From contig NC_073637.1 of NCBI RefSeq assembly GCF_029407905.1, positions 46,810,501 through 46,874,500 of the forward strand: 64,000 bases of DNA, read 5' to 3'. This DNA is from Bubalus kerabau. Taxonomy: Eukaryota; Chordata; Mammalia; Artiodactyla; Bovidae. Position numbers and translations under genes: made by a program. This document shows, one piece after another, positions 34,546 to 44,929 of the stretch. The notes under the pieces were generated by a model. That model was not told where the DNA came from. It did no database searches and saw only the letters and a program-made list of their open reading frames with translations. The first letter of the stretch is position 1. Every line of letters starts with the position of its first letter.

Positions 34546-35411
34546 TTTTTCCTGTTGCCTAGCATTTTCTGGCTGTTTGGCTACACATAAACTATTTTAA
34601 CATTTTGTAAATTGAGATGGGGTGGTTGCACAAATGGATGGATAGATCCATAATCAGATATAACATTAAAATTGTGTTTTCCACATAACTGAGCACAGGG
34701 ATGTCCATTGATAAGTGATCCAAGTGCCATGTCTCATTCCCTAATCCAGAAATTCTTGGTACTCATAGACTCTGGTTAGAAGTGCTATAACCACATTGCT
34801 TAGAAGCCAGATCTCAAATACCAAAAACATTGCTACCCAAAGGCCATCTTGGAGGCTTACCTATTCCAAGTCAATAATTCACAGAAATTGGAGCTCAGTG
34901 CTAGTAGTGATGGGAATTGCATAAAAGAAGGTATAAGTTGGCCCAGTTTTTCACTCAATTCTTAATATTTCCAAGGAGGGAGTGAGTGGCTTTTTTTTTC
35001 ATATCTGTTTTAAGATATAGATGGGCTCTATATCCACACATCTCTGTCTGAGAAGTAGCCATTTGATCCTGTCTCTCTTCCTTTAAAAGTAGAATTGCCT
35101 CTATATTTCTGTGTGTGTGTTGATAGAAGCAATGTTAACGAAAAATTATGTGAGGTTCAAAGAGGTCCCAGGGAGGATAAATCAGAGAACTGACATTGAA
35201 GATATATCTTGTTTCTACAGCTTTAATTTTATGGTGAAAATGTAGAAAACAAGAAACTGACTTATCTAGCAAATTTACGTTGGACTGAATCTTCTTATTC
35301 TATGCTTCCACATCAACTGAAAAATAAGAATTAAACTTGAACAGTAGATTTTTAAAAAAAATCCTTGAATGATCACAGCACCATTTATGAATTAAGCTAC
35401 CACTTGAACAC
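34546..35411. other. Intergenic sequence, nothing recognised
   Basis: No repeat family, RNA gene or supportable coding frame is visible. Confidence 0.5.
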
Positions 35412-35611
35412 TGATGGTGCGTGCTCAGTTGTGCCCAACTCTTTGCAACTTCATGGATTGTAGCCCACCGGGCTCCCCAGTCCATGGAATTTTCCAGACA
35501 AGAATACTAGGGTGGGTTGTCATTTCCTAGTCCAGGGATTGAACACACTTCTCTTACATGTCCTGAATTGGCAGGTGGATTCTTTATTACTTTGCCACCA
35601 GGGAAGCCCAC
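35412..35611 (-). mobile_element. Bov-tA SINE, reversed
   Basis: GTGCTCAGTTGTGCCCAACT start, GGATTGAACACACTTCTC near the B box, and the CACCAGGGAAGCCCA tRNA-head end. Confidence 0.88.
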
Positions 35612-35619
35612 TGAATACT

Positions 35620-35835
35620 GGTGGTTTCTGGATCTATGTCCCAGCTAGGATTGCTCTCTTAAATATCAAATTCCTATGTCTATTCCCTACTTACTTTTAC
35701 AGACTTAAACTTTGAACTTCAGTTTTCTCATCTTTAAACAGAAATACCAAATCCTCATCATAGGATTATTTTGATAATAAGTTAGAGCATACGAAGAGCA
35801 TGGACCATAGTAAGTGTTTAATATATATTGATTTA
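35620..35835 (+). repeat. MIR-like fragment
   Basis: CAGTTTTCTCATCTTTAAAC, then AGGATTATTTTGATAATAAG and TAGTAAGTGTTTAATA occur in MIR order. Confidence 0.5.
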
Positions 35836-36000
35836 CCAAGAATTTTTCTAAACAATTCCTATAAACCTCTCTTTGAATTCTCCAATTCTTAAGTAATTTC
35901 AAAGTGAGAGTTTAACTCTCTGCTTTTGTAAAGTAAATTATTATGATCAGAAACTTAATTTACCTCTTCTGGCTTCTCTGTATCTTGGTGTTATGCATAT

Positions 36001-36048
36001 AGTGTGTATGTGTGTGTGTGTGTGTGTCTGTGTGTGTGTCTGTGTGTG
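36001..36048. repeat. (GT)n microsatellite at SINE tail
   Basis: An interrupted GT tract with TCTG breaks. It abuts the 3' end of the reversed Bov-tA that follows. Confidence 0.92.
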
Positions 36049-36255
36049 CTAAGTCGCTTCAGTTGTGTCTGACTCTTTGTGATCCTATGGACTATAGGCC
36101 ACCAGGCTCCTCTGTCCATGGGATTCTCCAGGCAAAAATACTGGAGTGACTTGCCATGCCCTCCTCCAGGGGATCTTCCTGACCCAGGGATCAAATCTGC
36201 ATCTCTTATGTCTCCCACATTGGCAGGTGGGTTTTTCACCACTAACGCCACCTAT
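36049..36255 (-). mobile_element. Bov-tA SINE, reversed
   Basis: CTAAGTCGCTTCAGTTGTGT start, then GACCCAGGGATCAAATCTGC and the tRNA-head end ACTAACGCCACCTATG. Confidence 0.9.
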
Positions 36256-36261
36256 GCATAT

Positions 36262-36455
36262 GGTGTATGTGTGCATGCTAAGCTGCTTCAGTTGTTTCGA
36301 ACTCTTTGCCACCCTATGGACTATATTCAGAAAACAATAAATGTTTTCTTTTTTTCCATGCTGTGTGGAATGTGGAAACTTAGTTACTTGACCAGAGATT
36401 GAACTACTCCTCTGGCAGTGGAAGCATGGAATCTTAACCACTGAACTGCTGGAAG
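36262..36455 (-). mobile_element. Composite of a short BovA piece and a CHR-type SINE, reversed
   Basis: A BovA-like start (ATGCTAAGCTGCTTCAGTTG) stops near 36320. From about 36357 the sequence is a reversed CHR SINE ending CTTAACCACTGAACTGCTGG. Confidence 0.6.
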
Positions 36456-36664
36456 TGAAAGTGTTAGTCACTCTCTTTGTGTTTAACTCTTTGCAACCTC
36501 ACGGACTGTAGCCCAGAAGGCTCCTCTGTCCACGGGATTCTCCAGGCAAGAATACTGGAGTGGGTTGCCATGCCCTCCTCCAGGGGATTTTCCCAACCCA
36601 GGGATCAAACTTGGGTCTCCTGCACTGCAGGTGGATTCTTTTACCATCTGAGCCACCAGGAAGT
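36456..36664 (-). mobile_element. Bov-tA SINE, reversed
   Basis: GTGAAAGTGTTAGTCACTCT start, GGGATCAAACTTGGGTCTCC, ending CATCTGAGCCACCAGGAAG. Confidence 0.9.
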
Positions 36665-37550
36665 CTCTAATAAACTTATTTTTAAAGGAAGCATCACAAA
36701 CAGAATGTATCAATTGCAGGAAACACTTTAAACGATTTTGGCTTCCTATAAAAGCTAATTTCCTATGTGATAGGGAAATTTCAGTTTATGTACATGGAAC
36801 TCCAAGGATCTATAGAGGTGCCTCAAAGTTCCACAAAGTGCAGAAGAAACAAATTTTCTCTCTCTCTCTCACACACACACAAATGAAAACACGCCCTTAC
36901 TGGCTTTATTATCATTTTAGTTTGTTTTATATAATGAAATTCCAGGGAAATTTTATTTGCATAAAAAATTCCAGGACATATTCAATATCTATTAAAAAAA
37001 AATTCCACTAGTAAGAAAAAAAGAAAAAGTTGGAAATGACTACAAGAACATTTACATCATAACTCATTACAAGCCTGTCATGTCTTTTCTGGAATAAATG
37101 TAACGTGATGATTTGGACTTAATTCTAGACAGATTCCAGGGATACCTTGGTTTACTAATAATTTTTTAGGTTAAAATTTATAGCCCAGAAGTCTTTTTCT
37201 ACACTCTTCGTTGCTACTCCACGTCTCTGTCTTGATGCTCTAGGACAGATTTTTGTGAAATGACAACATGGGCCAGCCGACTGTGGACAATTTCACTGCA
37301 TTTAAATGTATCTTAGGTCCCTGAGAGCGTGTTGCTTGACTGTAGCTATGGTAAAGAAGGACTTCATATTCAGTAATAGTATATATTTATCATTTTCTAC
37401 CTAAGACTATGGGAAATTCATATTTTTTTCACCTTGGATTATTATTTTACAAATCATATTATACTGGAAACAAAGCAATAATACAATTTTATATTTCCAT
37501 GACTAAATTATGAGTAAGAAATTGTTAAACATAATGAATAAATCATTACA
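36665..37550. other. Intergenic sequence immediately downstream of FABP4
   Basis: It holds a short TC/AC tract at 36857-36882 and otherwise unrecognised AT-rich sequence. No gene is visible. Confidence 0.5.
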
Positions 37551-37572
37551 TAGCCTTATAAATCTAAAAAGT

Positions 37573-37578
37573 TTTATT
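37573..37578 (-). terminator. FABP4: FABP4 polyadenylation signal AATAAA
   Basis: On the minus strand AATAAA is followed by AACTTTTTAG, about 148 bases after the stop codon. The inferred cleavage point is near 37555, giving a 3' UTR of roughly 170 bases. Confidence 0.7.
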
Positions 37579-37725
37579 TAACCAACACAACCATATCAAA
37601 ATCAGTCTGGAAGAAAATCAGTTTCTTGCTTATTAGTGGAAAATAACAATATATGTTTGGACAATGCATCCAACAGAAAGTCATGGAGTTCAATGCAAAC
37701 GTCATCCATTTCAATATCCCTTGGC

Positions 37726-37776
37726 TTATGCTCTCTCATAAACTCTGGTAGCAGTGACACCATTCATGACACATTC
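37726..37776 (-). CDS. FABP4: FABP4 coding exon 4 and stop
   Basis: After the acceptor GCCTAG the exon reads [16 protein letters not shown] and then TAA at 37728-37726. The R126/Y128 pair is intact. Confidence 0.97.
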   Translation of the reverse strand, partial: ECVMNGVTATRVYERA

Positions 37777-39172
37777 CTAGGCACAAAAGCAAAATATTGG
37801 TAAAATCCTCAGGACTAAACAACTTATGTTTTATTTATTTATTGTCTCCTTCAATGTTGAGAAGGAAAAAGAGTTCATCAAAAGATATTCCCTCTTGGCT
37901 CTTCTTATATACCTGATATTGTAATAAACTAGGGAGACACAAAGATCAAGAAGATACAAGTCTTGGCCTCAAGGAATCTTACCATCTATGTGGTGAGTGA
38001 AAAACATAATTAGAAATGCACAATACAATATAGTTCACATTGAGAGGGATAAGAAAATACTGCCGGGGGCACAGTATACCTAGACGGAGCTTAGAAGGAT
38101 AATTGCCAGAGTGAAACCATAATCCCAATAGACTAACTTTTCATTCTACAAGGGCGATTGTCTATTTCTCTAGGTAGGATAACGATTATGGGATGACCTA
38201 GCACTAAAATCTAGAATTAAGTAGTGAGAAGATACTCACCAGCACCATCTTATCATCCACGAGTTTTCTCTTTATGGTGGTTGATTTTCCATCCCAGTTT
38301 TGTACTTGTACCAGAGCACCTTCATCTAAGTTTACGATGCTCTGTGGGGATAATTAAAAGTGATTACAATGATGGAGGGAAAGAAAAAAAATAGAGTGCT
38401 TTTATTTGCTTATTTTGAGGTACTTAGCAATTCTAAATTACAAGAAAATGTTGCAAAAGAAAACAATGAATGCCAAAAACAACATACAAAATTACATATA
38501 TATTATGATCAGAATATTATACAAACATGCATTTGAAAAAAAATACTGTGAAAGAATATAGATAATAAATTTATGTGGAATAGCATCATAGGTGGTTTTT
38601 TTTCCTTTCCCCCCACTCTTTTAAAAGTTCTCTAACATTGTTATGTTACTTCAATTTACTTCAAATAATATATATATATATAAATACACACATATATATG
38701 GTATGACAAGTAAATTATTATGTTAAACATTTTAAAGTAATAAGGACAATTTTATTAAATGGGAGAAAATTCACCAGCTAAATATCAAAGGTAACATGGT
38801 TCAGATCTAGCAATCTGAGATTTTTGGCTTATAATGGAATGGCTTTCCTCCTTCTACAAAATGGTTTGCTATAGGCAGCAGTCATTTATAAATCAGGCTT
38901 TTACTCTGCTCTAGTTCTTTATTTCTCACCTTGACTTTCCTGTCATCTGGAGTGACTTCATCAAATTCCTGGTCCAATTTGAAGGAAATCTCAGTATTTT
39001 TAAAGGTGCTTTCTGATCTAATGGTGACCACATCCCCATTCACACTGATGATCAAAGTGGGTTTGGCCATGCCAGCCACTTTCCTGGTAGCAAAGCCCAC
39101 GCCTATTGTTGGGAAAAGAAAAATGTCAAGTATACAATTTTTCTCTCATATATTTATCTAAGAAAGAGCAGG

Positions 39173-39203
<31 letters not shown>

Positions 39204-41907
39204 GTATTTAGACAGATGCATGTGTGCCCATGTACCTATCTACACTCCAGTGAGTATATTAAAGGAGAAAGACTCCAGAGAGTTTATTATTAAAGTCTTT
39301 ATTTAAATATCTCCTGAAAGTAAGTAAAATCAGCTAATACTTAAAGAACATCCAAGGCACAATTAGATGTTAAGTCTGTTCTTTAAATTTCCCCCTCTGG
39401 GTTTCAGATGAGACTCTTCAGGAGACCCATTGTTAATTTTCCATAAGCATATGTAAAAGATTAAATTTTCTGGGACATACATATCTTAAAAATCACTGCA
39501 TTCTCAAAATAACTGGCCATCTTAACCATGAGAGCAGCCACTTCATTTGACTCAGTTCATAAAACACTTGGGAATCTCAACCATTGCTTCTTGAATAACA
39601 AAAATGATCTAATCCATAGTCAAAGGTAGAACTTTTAATAGGATTCAGGGGACCAATAGAGAGTCACTCAGTTAAAATTTAATTTGGGTGTACATAAACC
39701 ACATTTCATGGGATTCGCTGCCACGCCTAGTTTTCTTGGCTTTTCATAATTACTCTGAAATGAAGATCTTGATTACTTTTTCTGAAAGGCAAAACTTTTC
39801 TTGCATTCATACCATTTTAGAATGGTGATGGTATTCCCAATAAATTATAGAAAAATTTAAAGAGGGCTTAGGCACCAATTGAAAATTTCAAAGTTTAAGA
39901 AATCGTTATTTTAGTAAGTTCAGAAATGAATACTTTGCTTTCCAATTACTTAAGTGGCAAACTCCTCTTTTTTAAAAAAAGAAAAAATATGAATGTGTTT
40001 TGGGGGATGTTACAGCTTTGGGTTGAATTATTTACAACTTAACATAGAAAACAGTACCTTACCATCACTGCATATTTTATAGAGATTTTACGACAGTCAT
40101 AGGTGTGTTGGACTTTTTAAATGCACATGCACAAATCTACTTCTTTGACTATGTATAGATACCAAAATTTAAGAATAGTGGGGAGGCGATATATCATACA
40201 AAACAAGCAATGCCAAGGCTCTGATATAGCTCCCTGTCTGAAAGTGGTGACAGGTGGGAAGATAATATGCTGCTTCATCAAGTCTTGTCTCTGTTACAAA
40301 ATGTAACCTCAAATTCATGGAGTGAGTCAGCACAGTGAAAGCATGAGACATCGGGTGTGGTTCCAAATTCGCCAAGCTTAGGAACATCACACTCTCCTCT
40401 TGCTTGATTCTGTTTTCATTTCACTGATGAAAACGATACCTGCTGACTGAAGGTAATCAAATAGAGCAGCTAATTTCATAATGTATCTTATTGTCTTTCA
40501 TTATCATCAATACTTAATCATTTTAAAAGACCATGGTGCCTGCATGTGTGCTAAGTCCCTTCAGTCATGTCTGACTCTTTGCAACCCTATGAACCATAGT
40601 GCACCAGGCTCCTCTGCTCATGGGATTCTCCAGGCAAGAATACTGAAGTGGGTTGCCATGCCCTCCTCTAGGGGAATCTTCCTGACCCAGGGATCGAACC
40701 CTGTGTCTCTTAAATCTCCTGTATTGGCAGGTGGGTTCTTAACCACTAGCACCACATAGGAAGCCCAAATGCAATGGTATAAGAATTTAAATAAAATACT
40801 AAAAGTGTAAAATGCTTCTAAAAATAAATAGGTAAATAGACTCAAGTCCTGTAATATCAATATCAGTGCATATTGATTAGTTTATTGAGTTACAACGAGT
40901 CAGTAGTCTGGAAAACTAGTTCTCACTTATATTGACGTTCATGATTTCCTTCTTGTCTATAAACATGGAAAACAGTAGTTATAAACAAGCAAGAAATAAC
41001 TATAAGATTTAGAAGAAGGTTAAGTCTTGAGATTTAGGGATTAAATTATAACCTCTAATAAAGATATTGTGAAAGAAAATCCCTCCTTAATTTGCAACCC
41101 ATGGATACATCTTCATCATGCATGGGTGTGGCTGCCTGACTGAATTCCCGCCTCTCTGCTCCTTTGCTTTACCTTTCTAATTATGTGGGGAACATACAGG
41201 CAATCTTAGCAGAATCCAAAAACCTGAAAGCCTCTATTCTCAGTAATTCTGTGTCATGCCTTGTAATATTAAGTCAAAGAAATATCTAAGACTTTTAAGG
41301 AAAACATTTTCAGAAATTAGATTTTTTCCTTCCATAATACAACCACACATTTTAACAGCTTGACTTTAAAACAATAAAATAATTGGTTAACATACATTAC
41401 TCAAAAAATTATGTTAAGATGATAAATACAGTGCTTTCAGTTTCAAATGGAAATTATCACATGCTAGGGAATAAATATAGGCTTATTTCCAAGTTATTGC
41501 TTATTTTATATGCAAAAGGAATGAATGAAAAAGAGGCAGAAAGCCAAGTAAACCAAAGATATTCAAGTTTAGCAATCAAATACAATCTTTTCATTTCTCT
41601 ACAATGCCACTTATACTCTTTTTCATATCAGTTCACCATTAGGAAGTATTAGTTGTGACTTCCATCTAGAATGTTTCTGGAAACAAATGATTCTCACTTG
41701 TTATTTTTATCACCTCTGTATAGAAAGCAGCATTTCATGTCGGACCAGTGCTTCCAGAGTGAAGAAGAACCATAGGCCTCTCTTTCCTAGAGAAAAAGTT
41801 ATAAGCCCAGCCATTCAACAATGCATTTCCTTACCCACTTCTTTCATGTAATCATCAAAGTTTTCACTGGAGACAAGTTTCCAGGTACCTACAAATGCAT
41901 CACACAT
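37726..41907 (-). CDS. FABP4: Adipocyte fatty acid-binding protein (FABP4/aP2), complete four-exon gene
   Basis: The coding exons on the minus strand are 41835-41907, 38930-39102, 38240-38341 and 37726-37776, giving 132 residues and TAA. The product begins [20 protein letters not shown] and ends TATRVYERA, which is diagnostic of FABP4. R106, R126 and Y128 (numbering without Met) are present, as are the helix-turn-helix basic residues of the reported nuclear-localisation patch (K21, R30, K31). Known role: a cytosolic carrier of long-chain fatty acids in adipocytes and macrophages, linked to PPAR-gamma signalling and lipolysis. Introns are 2732, 588 and 463 bp with GT/AG ends. One oddity is Asp at position 67 (FKLDQEF), where the two neighbouring paralogues and human FABP4 have Gly. 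A polyadenylation signal lies at 37573-37578. Intron 1 carries a Bov-tA SINE and a GT microsatellite. Confidence 0.97.
37905..38015 (+). repeat. Possible L2 fragment in FABP4 intron 3
   Basis: ACTAGGGAGACACAAAGATC, then TTGGCCTCAAGGAATCTTAC resembles the L2 3' end; decayed. Confidence 0.4.
38240..38341 (-). CDS. FABP4: FABP4 coding exon 3
   Basis: There are 34 codons ([10 protein letters not shown] through DDKMVL) between the acceptor CCACAG and the donor GTGAGTATC. It carries R106 in TTIKRK. Confidence 0.97.
38930..39102 (-). CDS. FABP4: FABP4 coding exon 2
   Basis: The exon completes Gly25, reads [14 protein letters not shown] and continues to DDRKVK, ending at 38930 before the donor GTGAGAAA. 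It contains the portal Phe57 (STFKNTE) and the unusual FKLDQEF segment. Confidence 0.97.
39172..39207. repeat. (GT)n microsatellite in FABP4 intron 1
   Basis: GT repeats grading into GTATGTATGTGTAT, about 70 bp from the exon 2 acceptor. A candidate polymorphic marker. Confidence 0.93.
40538..40766 (-). mobile_element. Bov-tA SINE in FABP4 intron 1
   Basis: CTAAGTCCCTTCAGTCATGT start, GGGATCGAACCCTGTGTCTC B-box complement, ending CACCACATAGGAAGCCC. Same orientation as FABP4. Confidence 0.9.
41835..41907 (-). CDS. FABP4: FABP4 coding exon 1
   Basis: The ATG is at 41907-41905, in the context ACAAAATGT. The exon encodes [10 protein letters not shown] through MKEV plus the first base of Gly25 and ends at 41835 before the donor GTAAGGAA. 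Confidence 0.97.
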
Positions 41908-41995
41908 TTTGTGAGCTTTCTAGAATTCTTCAAGGTGAGAAAGAAGTGCAGCTTTCAGCAAGATGCTGTTACCCTCTGAGTCCAGATAACTTCCT

Positions 41996-42039
41996 TTTAA
42001 AGGTGCCCAGAACATGTGATCTTGGGCATAACCAATTGG
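41996..42039 (-). promoter_or_regulatory. FABP4: FABP4 core promoter: CCAAT, TCACATG, TTTAAA
   Basis: On the minus strand there is CCAATTGG (42039-42032), then 12 bp, then TCACATG (42019-42013), then 11 bp, then TTTAAAAGG with TTTAAA at 42001-41996. This is the strongest TATA-like element of the three paralogues. The inferred transcription start is near 41970, giving a 5' UTR of about 60 bases. Confidence 0.68.
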
Positions 42040-42089
42040 GAATGATATCCAATCATTTCCTTCATTGCCAGCCTCTGCAGTTTTCCCTC

Positions 42090-42096
42090 TGAGTCA
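42090..42096 (-). promoter_or_regulatory. AP-1 site TGACTCA upstream of FABP4
   Basis: A perfect TGACTCA lies on the minus strand about 120 bp upstream of the inferred FABP4 start, followed by GAGGGAAAAC. Mouse aP2 has an AP-1 element (FSE2) at nearly this position, so I infer it is the orthologous site. Confidence 0.55.
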
Positions 42097-42249
42097 TGTT
42101 TTTAATAGAAGTTTCTCAACTTTGGATCTCCTTGGCAAATGGTCACTGGACTCAGAGTACAACTTATTTTTAACCTTTAACAGAATGTTTTCAACAATCT
42201 TGTTTTGACAGCTTAAAATTCGGTGCATTGAATTTCCTATTTTTTTCAT

Positions 42250-43325
42250 ACATATTTATCCCAGTGTAGAGTGGACCCAGTGTAATTATCTTGGGATAAA
42301 TTTTGACTCCCTTTTCTAGAGTTCCTATTAAAATTGTAATTATGTGGTTCGTTTGAATTGAGGAACATAAGAATTACCTTGGATATTCTTAAGTATCTGC
42401 CCACAAAGGCTATTGTGGGCAGTACTGTCTTAGGAATTACCTGGAAATTAAAACAAAATAAGTAATGGCATTTTTAAGTATCCCAGCTTCCTTATTTCAA
42501 ATGTTTTATGTGAATGAAAAAGAAAAAGTAAGTTTAATTCTCCACCAGGAATCTAGACAGCAGTTTTAACTGACAAATGATCATTTCACCTCATTCTTTT
42601 CATTCCCTAAATAAGAGCATAGTGTGGATTTCCACAGACTTCCTAAAAAAAAGGCACCGATCCAAAATATACTCCCCTCACTGAGAAAATTCGTCCTGTT
42701 CCTGACCTATATTATAAGCTCTAAATTTATCCAAATCTAAATGGTGTTGCTTTACTTAAATACAATCTGGAGTGGGGTAGTCACAAGCTTCTGAAATCTA
42801 ATTTCCTTCTTTTACATAGTAAATAAGTCATGAGAATGCTTTTCTAAAGTAACCATGTTTATTAGTCCTCCCGCACCCCCACCAGAATGATGGAAGACGG
42901 TCACATGGACAACAAACTCCCGTGAACACATCCAGATTTTAGGAAAGAAAAAAGAAATTAAAATATCATGGGGTGTGTTCCTTATCACTGCACTGCGTAT
43001 TACACTGAACAGTATCTGCTTAGCATATCATTGATTTGTAAGAATCCTAAGGGCTTCCCAGAAATGGTTGAGTAAGAGGATTCTGTAAAGGACAGATTTT
43101 CTGTAGGCGAGAAATTTGCTAAGAAAAACTGGTAAAGTTGTGTTACAATAGTAACTTTTAATGGTTGTAAATGTTAACCGCACAGTGATAATGTTCATTC
43201 AGTCTGAACTGTTGCACAGATATATAGACTGTGGGTGATGTACCATTCAGGGTAGGCTTACTATTATGAATTCATCGAACAAGAAAATAAAAATGATCAA
43301 GTTTCATACAGGGATAACTTCATGT
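42250..43325. other. FABP4 upstream flank, mostly unique sequence
   Basis: No interspersed repeat or coding feature was recognised. Confidence 0.45.
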
Positions 43326-43329
43326 TCTA

Positions 43330-43640
43330 AATTAATAAATGGCTTTTGTTTTTAGTTTGTTTTGCTTTTATGATAATTTTTTAGAGAAGTTTTAGGTTTA
43401 TAACAAAATTGAGAGGAAAGTACAGAGATTTCTCATGTACTCCCTGGCCCCCCATATGGATAGCCTCCCGCATTATCAATATCATTCACCAGAATGGTAA
43501 TTTTTACTAAGAATAAACCTATACTGGTATATGATAATCACTCAAAGTCCATATATTACCTTAGGGTTCACTTTTGGTGTTGTATGTTCCATGTGTTTGG
43601 ACAAAAGTATTAATATAATGACATGTTGTTGTTGTTTTGA
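43330..43640 (-). mobile_element. L1 3' UTR fragment, reversed
   Basis: TTTTAGGTTTATAACAAAATTG and TTTCTCATGTACTCCCTGG mark a reversed L1 3' UTR. Confidence 0.65.
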
Positions 43641-43644
43641 TTTA

Positions 43645-44720
43645 GGTCATACCTTCAGGTCTTCCATTAGGTCATACCATTCATGGTCTAGTGGTTTTCC
43701 CTGCTTTCTTCAATTTAAGTCTGAATTTGGCAATAAGGAGCTCATGATCTGAGCCACAGTCAGCTCCCGGTCTTGTTTTTGCTGACTGTATAGAGCTTCT
43801 GCATCTTTGGCTGCAAAGAATATAATCAATCTGATTTCGGTGTTGACCATCTGGTGATGTCCATGTGTAGAGTCTTCTCTTGTGTTGTTGGAAGAGGGTG
43901 TTTGCTATGACCAGTGCATTCTCTTGGCAAAACTCTATTAGTCTTTGCCCTGCTTCATTCCGTATTCCAAGGCCAAATTTGCCTGTTACTCCAGGTGTTT
44001 CTTGACTTCCTACTTTTGCATTCCAGTCCCCTATAATGAAAAGGACATCTTTTTTGAGTGTTAGTTCTAAAAGGTCTTGTAGGTCTTCTTAGAACCGTTC
44101 AACTTCAGCTTCTTCAGCGTTACTGGTTGGGGCATAGACTTGGATTACTGTGATATTGAATGGTTTGCCTTGGAAACGAACAGAGATCATTCTGTCATTT
44201 TAGAGATTGCATCCAAGTACTGCATTTCAGACTCTTTTGTTGACCGTGATGGCTACTCCATTTCTTCTGAGGGATTCCTGCCTGCAGTAGTAGATACAAT
44301 AGTCATCTGAGTTCAGTTCACGCATTCCAGTCCATTTTAGTTCGCTGATTCCTAGAATGTTGACGTTCCCTCTTGCCATCTCCTGTTTGACCACTTCCAA
44401 TTTTTCTTGATTCATGGGCCTGAATTCCAGGTTCCTATGCAATATTGCTCTTTATAGCATCGGACTTTGCTTCTATCACCAGTCACACCCACAGCTGGGT
44501 ATTGTTTTTGCTTTGGCTCCATCCCTTCATTCTTTCTGGAGCTATTTCTCCACTGATCTCCAGTAGCATATTGGGCACCTACTGACCTGGGGAGTTCCTC
44601 TTTCTGTATCCTATCATTTTGCCTTTTCATACTGTTCATGGGGTTCTCAAGGCAAGAATATTGAAGTGGTTTGCCATTCTCTTCTCCAGTGGACCACATT
44701 CTGTCAGACCTCTCCACCAT
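43645..44720 (-). mobile_element. BovB LINE 5' region with endonuclease segment, 3' half missing
   Basis: The minus-strand frame at 44227-44442 encodes NILGISELKWTGMRE and RRNGVAITVNKRV, parts of the BovB apurinic-type endonuclease domain. The sequence then runs toward 43645 and stops before the reverse transcriptase. The 5' UTR lies near 44450-44720. In-frame stops are present. Confidence 0.88.
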
Positions 44721-44926
44721 GACCTGTTATTATGTCATATCTGACTCTTTGCAGCCCCATGGACCATAAGCTGCCAGGCTCCTCTGTCCATGGCATAGCC
44801 CAGGGAAGAATACTGAAGTGGGTTGCCATTTTTCCTCCAGGGGATCTTCCTGACCCAGGGATTGAATCTGTGTCTCCTGCATTGGCAAGGGAATTCTTTG
44901 CAACTGAGCCACCATGGAAGCCCATA
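44721..44926 (-). mobile_element. Bov-tA SINE, reversed
   Basis: TATGTCATATCTGACTCTTT start, GGATTGAATCTGTGTCTCC, ending TGAGCCACCATGGAAGCCC. Confidence 0.88.
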
Positions 44927-44929
44927 ATG

